Source: Thermoleophilia bacterium
GTDB taxonomy: Bacteria; Actinomycetota; Thermoleophilia; Gaiellales; F1-60-MAGs149
Assembly: GCA_016462095.1 (NCBI GenBank)
Contig: JAEMTW010000144.1
Coordinates: forward strand, 1-5,130
DNA: 5,130 nucleotides
Reading direction: 5' to 3'
Shown: in pieces, positions 1 to 5,130 of the stretch
Position numbering within the stretch: the stretch's first letter is position 1
Layout: every line of letters begins with the position of its first letter
Made by a program: the position numbers and the translations under genes
The notes under the pieces: generated by a model
Told to the model about the DNA's origin: nothing
The model's database searches: none
The model's input: only the letters and a program-made list of their open reading frames with translations

Positions 1-734
1 AGACAGGGCGCGTGCGCGCGACGATCTTCGACGATGCGCCGATTCTCGATGGGCGTTTCGCAGCCGGCGACGTCATTCGCGTGCTCGGCAGCGTCGAGGA
101 GTATCGCGGACGACCACAGATCGTCGTTCGTTCGATCGAGCAGGTCGACGTGCCAGCCGACGCACTCGAATTTACACCCGGCGCGCGGCGCGACGTCGAC
201 GACCTCGAAGGCTTTCTCGAGTTTCTCGCCGAAGACATTGCCGATCCGGCACTGCGCGATCTGACGCGGGCCGTCCTCAACGATGGCGAGTTCCGGGTGC
301 GCTTTCGCTCTGCCCCAATGAGTGTTGAGCAACACCACGCCTACGCGGGTGGCGCGCTCCAGCACACGGTTGCCGTCGCCACCGCAGCCCGCGAGCTCTG
401 GCTTTTGCACCCCCGCCTCGACGAGTCGGTCGTTTCGGCTGCGAGCCTGTTGTTCGCCGTTGGTGCGGCCGACGCTTTCGTCCAGGGCCCCGTCCTGCAG
501 CAGGCCGAAGAGGGTCGTCTGCTCGGGATCCCTCATTTGTCGGTTCGACGCATCGAGCGGGCCGCCGAGCGGCTCAACACTCCACGCGAGCGTGTGGTCG
601 CTGTTCTGCACTGCATCGATGGCGATCGCTCGCGTACGCCCGAGGCCGCGTGTGTGCATGGTTCCATCGCCCTCGACGCCGCTGTCTCGGTCGCGCTGTC
701 GCAGGCGGCTGGACGCGCAACCGAAGCGCAATAG
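1..734 (+). CDS. YhaM-like OB-fold/degenerate HD-domain protein, 5' end missing
   Basis: The 3' part of a gene resembling the YhaM/CBF1 family, whose members are 3'-5' exoribonucleases with an N-terminal OB fold and a C-terminal HD phosphohydrolase domain. The frame is open to the left edge, and the first readable residues (TGRVRATIFDD) fall in the middle of an OB fold. The GTG at 12 is therefore internal and the true start lies outside the window. Counting that GTG as residue 1, OB strands run to about residue 46 (GDVIRVLGSVEEYRGRPQIV). The HD region follows at about 105-225, with HHAYAGGALQH at 108-118 matching the family's HHxxxxGxxxH signature. The HD dyad expected in an LxHDxGK context is instead LLFAVGA (146-152), and the later HHG-type site reads LHCIDGD (199-205). 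The metal site therefore looks lost, and the C-terminal tail after LDA is short. I infer a nucleic-acid-binding protein without nuclease activity. It ends 9 bases before nadE. Confidence 0.75.
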   Translation, partial: TGRVRATIFDDAPILDGRFAAGDVIRVLGSVEEYRGRPQIVVRSIEQVDVPADALEFTPGARRDVDDLEGFLEFLAEDIADPALRDLTRAVLNDGEFRVRFRSAPMSVEQHHAYAGGALQHTVAVATAARELWLLHPRLDESVVSAASLLFAVGAADAFVQGPVLQQAEEGRLLGIPHLSVRRIERAAERLNTPRERVVAVLHCIDGDRSRTPEAACVHGSIALDAAVSVALSQAAGRATEAQ

Positions 735-743
735 ACTGCGCCT

Positions 744-2393
744 GTGCGCATCGCGCTCGCCCAACTCGATCCAACCGTCGGCGACCTCGCCGGCAACGCG
801 GCCTTGGTTGCCGCGGCGGCTGCCCGTGCCGCCGAACAGGGTGCAGACCTGTTGGTCACACCCGAGCTCGTGATCAGCGGCTATCCGCCGGAAGACCTCG
901 TCTTGCGACCCGCCTTCGTGGCCGCGTGTCAGGCCACGGTTGAGGAGTTGGCGACGAAGCTGCCGCTGCCCGTGTTGGTCGGTGTGCCATGGCGCGATGG
1001 CGCTGGCATCCGCAATGCCGCTGTCCTGCTCGATGGTGGTCGAGTGGTGGCGCGCTACGACAAGATGGCCCTGCCGAACTACAGCGTCTTCGATGAGCAG
1101 CGCACGTTTCTGGCTGGCGATGGCCCGCTCCTGATTCGCGTCGGTGACAGCCTGGTTGGCATCACGATTTGCGAGGACATCTGGGTGGCGGAAGGCCCTG
1201 CCGATGAGGCCGCCCGGGCCGGCGCCTCGCTCGTGATCAATCTCTCGGCTTCCCCGTACCACCTCGGCAAGGGGCAGCAGCGCGACGCACTGCTCGCTAC
1301 CTTCGCACGCGAGCATGGCTGCGCCGTTGCCTACGCAAACCTCGTCGGCGGGCAGGACGAGCTGGCCTTCGATGGCCGCAGCCTCGTCCTTGATGCGGCT
1401 GGCGCGTTGATCGCGCGGGGTGCGTACTGCGAGGAAGATCTCGTCATCTGCGACATCGAGCTCGCGCCAGCGGCGGCCTCAACGCTGGCCCCGGCCGCGG
1501 AGATCGCGGTGCACACACCCACGACGCCTCACGAGCCCGCGATTGCGCCCTTGCCGGCAGATCAGTCTGCCGAGCTGTGGGCCGCATTGACGCTGGGGCT
1601 ACGCGACTACGTCGAGAAGAATGGTTTCAATGGTGTGCTGCTCGGCGTCTCGGGTGGCATTGATTCGGCGCTTGTCGCTGCGTTGAGTGTGGCGGCGTTA
1701 GGCCCCGAGCGTGTGCATGGCGTGTCGATGCCGACGAGGTTTAACGTCGCGGAGACGCGGTCGGATGCGCAGGTTGTGGCCGAGAACCTCGGGATCGATT
1801 TTCGCGAGTTGCCGATCGAAGATTTGCGTCTCAATTTCCACGAGTCGTTGCCCGAGCTGGAGGGCTTGGCGGCAGAGAATCTGCAGGCTCGGATCCGTGG
1901 TGTGCTCTTGATGGGGCTCTCGAATCAGCATGGTTGGTTGGTGTTGACGACGGGTAATAAGAGCGAGGTCGCGACGGGCTATTCGACACTCTATGGCGAC
2001 TCGGTCGGTGGTTTCGCACCGATCAAGGATGTGCCGAAGACGTTGGTGCATGCGTTGTCGCGGCACGTCAACGCGGTGGCAGGGCGTGAGGTGATTCCGG
2101 TCTCGACGATCGAGCGTCCGCCGACGGCAGAGTTGCGTGACGACCAGCGCGACGACCAGTCGTTGCCGCCGTACGACGTGCTCGATCCGGTCTTGCATGC
2201 GTACATCGAGGAGCGCCTGTCTCCGGCCGAAATTGCAGCGGCCGGTCTGGTCGACCTGGCGACTGCGACGCGGATTGCTGGCCTGGTTGATCGTGCGGAG
2301 TACAAGCGGCGCCAGTCGGCGCCGGGGTTGAAGGTTCACCCGATCGCGTTTGGTCGTGATCGTCGAATGCCAATTACTAATCGTTTCTCGTAG
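744..2393 (+). CDS. nadE: Glutamine-dependent NAD+ synthetase (NadE)
   Basis: Catalyses the last step of NAD+ synthesis in the cytoplasm: deamido-NAD+ + ATP + glutamine to NAD+ + AMP + PPi + glutamate. The 549-residue length is normal for the two-domain, glutamine-hydrolysing form. The N-terminal nitrilase-like glutaminase domain (about 1-260) has the Glu-Lys-Cys triad: E41 in TPELVISGYPPEDL, K107 in YDKMALPNY and C143 in GITICEDIW. The C-terminal synthetase domain (about 275-549) has the ATP-pyrophosphatase loop SGGIDS (303-308), ENLQARIRG (378-386), TTGNKSE (402-408), the GD-VGG-PIKDVPKT block (418-433), DQSLPPYDVLD (471-481) and the tail GRDRRMPITNRFS. The GTG start places RIALAQLDPTVGD at the N terminus, as expected. 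No Shine-Dalgarno sequence is visible before it and the upstream stop is 9 bases away, so coupling to the upstream gene is likely. Leucine codon use shifts toward TTG in the synthetase half. Confidence 0.98.
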   Translation: MRIALAQLDPTVGDLAGNAALVAAAAARAAEQGADLLVTPELVISGYPPEDLVLRPAFVAACQATVEELATKLPLPVLVGVPWRDGAGIRNAAVLLDGGRVVARYDKMALPNYSVFDEQRTFLAGDGPLLIRVGDSLVGITICEDIWVAEGPADEAARAGASLVINLSASPYHLGKGQQRDALLATFAREHGCAVAYANLVGGQDELAFDGRSLVLDAAGALIARGAYCEEDLVICDIELAPAAASTLAPAAEIAVHTPTTPHEPAIAPLPADQSAELWAALTLGLRDYVEKNGFNGVLLGVSGGIDSALVAALSVAALGPERVHGVSMPTRFNVAETRSDAQVVAENLGIDFRELPIEDLRLNFHESLPELEGLAAENLQARIRGVLLMGLSNQHGWLVLTTGNKSEVATGYSTLYGDSVGGFAPIKDVPKTLVHALSRHVNAVAGREVIPVSTIERPPTAELRDDQRDDQSLPPYDVLDPVLHAYIEERLSPAEIAAAGLVDLATATRIAGLVDRAEYKRRQSAPGLKVHPIAFGRDRRMPITNRFS

Positions 2394-2396
2394 GAG
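2392..2396 (+). promoter_or_regulatory. Ribosome binding site of the MBL-fold gene
   Basis: AGGAG lies 5 bases before the ATG at 2402 and overlaps the last two bases of the nadE TAG stop. This fixes the ATG as the start and suggests that ribosomes finishing nadE hand over to the next gene. It is the clearest Shine-Dalgarno sequence on the + strand of this window. Confidence 0.8.
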
Positions 2397-2401
2397 CTCG
2401 C

Positions 2402-3160
2402 ATGCTGATTCATCACACCCAAGACCCGCAGTGGATGGCCGACGCGTATGTCGTCGCCAAGGAGCGGGGTGGCCCTGCGATTTGGATCGATTGCAATGGC
2501 GCCCATGACGACCTGCATGCTTTCGTCGCCGAGAACGAGTTGACGATCGAGGGTGTCATTCTCACGCACCATCACGTCGACCACATCTACGGACTCGATG
2601 AGGTGCTGGAGCAGTACGGCGTCGATGTTGCCGCGAGTGCCCGCGCGATCGAATTGATCGGCGAGGACGGTCACTTCACCGGCGAAATCGCCCACACGCT
2701 TGCCGAGGACGGCGCGTTCGAGCTGGCGGGTCTGCAGGTTCAGGCGATCCCGACGCCGGGCCATGCCGGCGGCCACCTCTCGTTTCTGATCGAGGGCACC
2801 GATGTCTTCACCGGCGACGTGCTCTTCAATGGCACCGTCGGCGGTACGCGCGCCCCGGGCCATACGGATCTCGCCGACCTGCAGGCCTCGCTGGGTCGTC
2901 TGCTCGACCTCGACGACACGGTCGTCGTGCACCCGGGCCACACGCTCGCAACGACGATTGGCGCCGAGCGAGCAGCGAACCCGTTCGTCCGCTACTTCCG
3001 CGGTGAGGACGCCTCGCTCGACGAGCCCGTCACCGCCTGGGGCGACCCGGCCACGCTGCTGGTCTGGGGCCCCGACTACGACGGCGGCCACAAGGCGCTA
3101 GTGCGCTGGGCCAACGGCTCCGAAGACATCGTCGGCGGCTCGAAGGTCGAGCGCGGCTAG
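2402..3160 (+). CDS. MBL-fold metallo-hydrolase, glyoxalase II-like
   Basis: A 252-residue metallo-beta-lactamase-fold hydrolase, predicted cytoplasmic because no signal peptide is seen. The binuclear metal site is complete: H56, H58, D60 and H61 in THHHVDH, H121 in TPGHAGG, D139 in FTGDVLF and H180 in HPGHT. The run GHTLATTIGAERAANPFVR (179-197) resembles the end of the catalytic core in hydroxyacylglutathione hydrolase (GloB/YcbL-like) proteins, which hydrolyse thioesters such as lactoylglutathione. I cannot tell the substrate: glutathione-binding residues are not evident, and a different thiol or an unrelated ester is possible. Residues from about 205 to 252 form a C-terminal addition (WGPDYDGGHKALVRWANG), probably a small beta-rich module. 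The gene starts 8 bases after nadE and is presumably in the same transcript. Its stop shares the CTAG tetramer with the stop of the opposing gene. Confidence 0.9.
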   Translation: MLIHHTQDPQWMADAYVVAKERGGPAIWIDCNGAHDDLHAFVAENELTIEGVILTHHHVDHIYGLDEVLEQYGVDVAASARAIELIGEDGHFTGEIAHTLAEDGAFELAGLQVQAIPTPGHAGGHLSFLIEGTDVFTGDVLFNGTVGGTRAPGHTDLADLQASLGRLLDLDDTVVVHPGHTLATTIGAERAANPFVRYFRGEDASLDEPVTAWGDPATLLVWGPDYDGGHKALVRWANGSEDIVGGSKVERG

Positions 3161-3903
3161 CGGCGTTCAGCGGCGCGGTTGCGCGCTGCAGCGACCAAGT
3201 CGCGGAACGGTCCGAGCCAGCGTTCGTCGCGTTGCCACATGAACTCGTTGTGCCATTGCAGGCCGACGGCGAAGGGGGCGCCTGGGGCGCTTTCGGTGGC
3301 CTCGATCACGCCGTCCTCGGCGCGAGCAACGGGGTGGAGGTAGTCGCCGGTACGTGCCACGGCTTGGTGATGGAAGGAGTTGATCAGGGGCTCGCCATTG
3401 CCGATCCAGGCGGCGAGGCGGCTCGTTGGCTCGACGTCGATCGTGTGCCAGTGGTCGCCAGGCTCGGCCTCGGCGTGGGTGGCCCAGTCAACCATGTGGC
3501 GCTGGGCATCCGGGTGCATGCTCGGGACATCCTGAGTGAGAGCGCCACCATCGGCGACGGCCAAGACCTGGCTGCCACGGCAGATCCCGAGGATCGGGAT
3601 GCCCTGCTCGAGCGCAGTCCGGGCGAGTCGTAGTTCGAAGGCATCGTGCTCGGCTGGCACGGTGTCGACGGAGGAATGGCGCTCCTCGCCGTAGTGGGCC
3701 GGATCGACATCTTGGCCACCGGAGATGAGCACGCCATCGAGGTCGTCCAAGAGGTCGGGAATGTCGTCAACTGGCGTGTCACGGGGGATTGCAATCACGA
3801 TCGCACCGGCCTCGGCCATCGGCGTGCGCAGATTGCGCTCGACGGGGATTAGCATCGGGTCGGCGAGCTCGAGGGTGATTCCGATGCGGGGGCGGCGGGT
3901 CAC
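3157..3903 (-). CDS. Gamma-glutamyl-gamma-aminobutyrate hydrolase family protein (peptidase C26)
   Basis: A 248-residue class I glutamine amidotransferase-like hydrolase. Family members such as PuuD cleave the gamma-glutamyl bond of gamma-glutamyl-GABA or related amides. Visible features are LISGGQDVDPAHYGEE (59-74), the nucleophile elbow GICRGSQ with C108, NSFHHQAV (175-182) and LQWHNEF with the likely triad partners H218 and E220. The length is close to that of PuuD. The Asn often found after the elbow (QxxN) is Ala here (A115), and the usual QWHPE is QWHNE. The start is the GTG at 3903: a TAG at 3913-3915 closes the frame just upstream, and this start gives the typical N terminus TRRPRIGIT. 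No Shine-Dalgarno sequence is visible. No putrescine-pathway neighbour is present, so the natural substrate is open. It lies downstream of the TerC gene on the same strand, 148 bases away, and overlaps the MBL gene tail to tail. Confidence 0.93.
   Translation of the reverse strand: MTRRPRIGITLELADPMLIPVERNLRTPMAEAGAIVIAIPRDTPVDDIPDLLDDLDGVLISGGQDVDPAHYGEERHSSVDTVPAEHDAFELRLARTALEQGIPILGICRGSQVLAVADGGALTQDVPSMHPDAQRHMVDWATHAEAEPGDHWHTIDVEPTSRLAAWIGNGEPLINSFHHQAVARTGDYLHPVARAEDGVIEATESAPGAPFAVGLQWHNEFMWQRDERWLGPFRDLVAAARNRAAERR
3168..3188. terminator. GC-rich stem-loop just past the + strand operon
   Basis: CAGCG(G)CGC pairs with GCGCGCTG as an 8-pair stem with one bulged G and a 4-base GGTT loop. 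It begins 7 bases after the MBL stop and lies inside the 3' coding end of the opposing C26 gene. No T-run follows on either strand, so it is not a canonical intrinsic terminator. It may slow polymerase at the convergent junction, or it may simply reflect GC-rich arginine/alanine codons. Confidence 0.25.
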
Positions 3904-3966
3904 AGAGGAACGCTATCGCACGAGGGCGTTGGCTGCAGTAATCGCAACGCGCGGGGCGATCACTTC

Positions 3967-3990
3967 GAGATCGGCACTGAGTGCGATCTC
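3967..3990. other. Intergenic stem-loop between the TerC and C26 genes
   Basis: GAGATCGGCAC and GTGCGATCTC are complementary apart from one extra G, giving a 10-pair stem around a 3-base TGA loop. It sits in the middle of the 148-base gap 3904-4051 between two - strand genes. It could attenuate or end transcription from the TerC gene, or stabilise the upstream transcript. No T-run follows on the - strand. The rest of this gap shows no RNA gene or clear promoter. Confidence 0.4.
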
Positions 3991-4051
3991 GCGGGCGCCG
4001 GCATCGACCGCACGATCAGGCCTAGCCGCCTGTTCGTCGCGGAGCAGACGC

Positions 4052-4981
4052 TTAGGCTCTGGTGGCTTCGGCCTTCCGGTTTGCGCGGACGCTGGCGAGG
4101 ATGCCGATAGCTAGGATCGTGAGAATCACGGCAAGGCTGATCAGCGGTGGCATGTGGTACCAGTGCGAGATGATCATCTTGAAACCTACCCAGCCCAGCA
4201 CGATTGCCAACGTCGGCTGAAGATAGATAAAGCGCTCGAGCGAGGTAGCGATGGCGAAGTAGAGCGTTCGTAGCCCGAGCAACGCAAAGGCGTTCGCAGC
4301 AAGCACGATGAAGGGGTCGTCCGTGATTGCGTAGATCGCCGGCACCGAGTCGACGGCGAACATCAGGTCGAAGAACGCGAGCGCCACGAAGGCGACGAAG
4401 AGCGGTGTGAAGAGGCGCCGGCCATGCTCCTTGACGGTCATCGACGAGCCACGGAAATCTTCGGTTAGCGGGAGCACGCGGCGCACCAGCGTGAGGATGC
4501 GGCTATCCGCAGGGTGCTCAGTCGTGTCCGTATGCCGCGCCATGCGGATGCCGGTGATGATCAGGAAGGTACCGAAGATGAACGGCATCCACCAAAACGC
4601 CTCGAGGAGCGCGCCACCGACGGCAATCAGGATGCCGCGCAGGAGGATCGCCATGATGACGCCCCAGAACAAGGCGCGATAGCGGAGCTCATTTGGTACA
4701 GCAAGCGCTGCAAAGAGGATCGCGAAAACGGCGACGTTATCAATCGAGAGGCTGTACTCGACGAGGTACCCCGTAAAGAACTCCGTGCCGACGGTCGGTC
4801 CGAGCATCACCCAGATGGCGACGCCGAAGGCGAGACCGATCCCACCCCAGATGCCGGTCCAGATGAACGCCTCTCGCGTGGGGATTTCCTTGTCGCTCTT
4901 GTGGAAGACGAACAGATCGAGAACGAGCGCCGTGAGTACGACGACGGGCAGAGCAATCCAAAGCAGCGTGGCGTTATCCAT
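4052..4981 (-). CDS. TerC-family integral membrane protein (probable Mn2+/metal exporter)
   Basis: A 309-residue inner-membrane protein of the TerC/Alx family. Characterised members such as Alx and MeeF export Mn2+ or metallate exported enzymes; other members are linked to tellurite resistance. The two family signature blocks are present. EYSLSIDNVAVF (75-86) carries D81 and N82 in a membrane segment. DLMFAVDSVPAIYAITDDP (205-223) carries D205 and D211, acidic residues thought to line the metal path. Hydrophobic segments lie near residues 5-27, 40-61, 78-96, 102-126, 130-147, 190-212, 224-247, 256-272 and 278-298. A long hydrophilic loop spans about 148-188. The ATG at 4981 is preferred; a TTG directly before it (4984) would add one residue, and both suit the AGGGG site upstream. 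I do not see a yybP-ykoY Mn2+ riboswitch pattern in the 149 bases upstream. The substrate is inferred from the family. Confidence 0.95.
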   Translation of the reverse strand: MDNATLLWIALPVVVLTALVLDLFVFHKSDKEIPTREAFIWTGIWGGIGLAFGVAIWVMLGPTVGTEFFTGYLVEYSLSIDNVAVFAILFAALAVPNELRYRALFWGVIMAILLRGILIAVGGALLEAFWWMPFIFGTFLIITGIRMARHTDTTEHPADSRILTLVRRVLPLTEDFRGSSMTVKEHGRRLFTPLFVAFVALAFFDLMFAVDSVPAIYAITDDPFIVLAANAFALLGLRTLYFAIATSLERFIYLQPTLAIVLGWVGFKMIISHWYHMPPLISLAVILTILAIGILASVRANRKAEATRA

Positions 4982-4990
4982 CAATACGTT

Positions 4991-4996
4991 CCCCTC
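4991..4996 (-). promoter_or_regulatory. Ribosome binding site of the TerC-family gene
   Basis: Read on the - strand this is GAGGGG. It lies 9 bases before the ATG at 4981 and 6 bases before the adjacent TTG at 4984. The spacing alone does not settle the start, but codon preference favours ATG. Confidence 0.6.
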
Positions 4997-5054
4997 ATCA
5001 TGCCTGCACTTTTGCCGCGCGACCCAAACTAAGCGAGGGTTACTTGTTGTGCGG

Positions 5055-5087
5055 ATGTCACAAAGGGGTCAGACCCTTATGTGACAT
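5055..5087. repeat. 33-base near-perfect palindrome
   Basis: Two 16-base arms (ATGTCACAAAGGGGTC and the complement of GACCCTTATGTGACAT) flank a single central A, with 14 of 16 positions matching. The core is GGGTCAGACCC. It lies 74 bases upstream of the TerC start codon, outside any recognisable gene. Its form (GC-rich core, TGTCAC outer arms, extra arm copy nearby) suggests a dispersed palindromic repeat of the REP or IS200/RAYT-associated kind, or a regulator binding site. Copy number cannot be judged from this window. Confidence 0.7.
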
Positions 5088-5120
5088 GTGGCAGCTGTCT
5101 AGTGGAGCAAGAAGCGCGGT

Positions 5121-5130
5121 CATGTCACAT
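5121..5130. repeat. Extra copy of the palindrome's outer arm at the window edge
   Basis: CATGTCACAT is the exact 10-base reverse complement of ATGTGACATG at 5079-5088, 32 bases away. Its ATGTCACA also repeats directly the left arm start at 5055-5062. The window ends here, so it may be the first part of a second palindrome. Confidence 0.55.

Noticed and set aside
12..14. GTG at 12 as the start of the first gene
   Set aside because: The frame is open to base 1, and the residues before the GTG continue the expected OB-fold strand (TGR-VRA), so the gene begins outside the window.
322..873. + strand open frame (183 codons) overlapping the YhaM-like gene and nadE
   Set aside because: It runs across the end of one supported gene and the start of another in a different frame, and its Ser/Arg/Pro-rich product shows no domain.
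1698..2339. Long - strand open frame (213 codons) opposite nadE
   Set aside because: It lies wholly within the well-supported nadE synthetase domain. Its Arg/Gln-rich product matches no family I know, as expected for a high-GC antisense shadow.
2336..3091. Long - strand open frame (251 codons) opposite the MBL-fold gene
   Set aside because: The + strand frame has every metal ligand of the MBL fold. The antisense product has no recognisable domain and is low in aromatic residues.
3904..4051. tRNA or other structured RNA gene in the gap between the - strand genes
   Set aside because: Only one short hairpin is seen. There is no cloverleaf pairing, T-loop sequence or CCA end.
4514..5032. + strand open frame (172 codons) opposite the TerC gene
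   Set aside because: Its highly charged Asp/Glu/Arg-rich product is what the complement of hydrophobic membrane codons gives. The TerC signatures settle the coding strand.
5055..5087. CRP-type site (TGTGA-N6-TCACA) in the palindrome
   Set aside because: The half-sites are in the opposite order (TCACA then TGTGA) and the spacing is wrong.

Overview
The window is high-GC DNA (roughly 60-65 % by eye) packed with coding sequence. It uses GTG starts freely and its genes lie nearly end to end. This suits a high-GC bacterium. An actinobacterium, perhaps of the Thermoleophilia/Solirubrobacterales type, is my guess, but it rests on gene style only and no marker here fixes the taxon.

Layout. Positions 1-3160 hold three co-directional + strand genes that look like one operon: the 3' part of a YhaM-like OB-fold/HD-domain protein (1-734, cut by the window edge), glutamine-dependent NAD+ synthetase nadE (744-2393) and a metallo-beta-lactamase-fold hydrolase of glyoxalase II type (2402-3160). 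The gaps are 9 and 8 bases. Positions 3157-4981 hold two - strand genes: a class I glutamine amidotransferase-like gamma-glutamyl hydrolase of family C26 (3157-3903) and, upstream of it, a TerC-family membrane protein (4052-4981). The two groups converge on one CTAG palindrome that supplies both stop codons. The 148-base gap 3904-4051 holds a stem-loop and no convincing gene. The 149 bases upstream of the TerC gene (4982-5130) hold a ribosome binding site, a 33-base near-perfect palindrome and a further copy of its outer arm at the window end.

How the genes relate. nadE makes NAD+ from deamido-NAD+, ATP and glutamine. The MBL-fold protein is probably a thioester or related hydrolase with all metal ligands present. 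The YhaM-like protein keeps an OB fold but has lost the HD metal-binding residues, so it is probably an RNA- or DNA-binding pseudo-nuclease. The C26 enzyme cleaves gamma-glutamyl amides, and the TerC protein probably moves Mn2+ or another divalent metal across the membrane. I see no pathway joining all five.

Most of the window is ordinary housekeeping sequence and I found no clear undescribed system. The points most worth a second look are the degenerate HD domain, the palindromic repeat near the right edge, the shared-stop convergent junction and the C-terminal module of the MBL protein.
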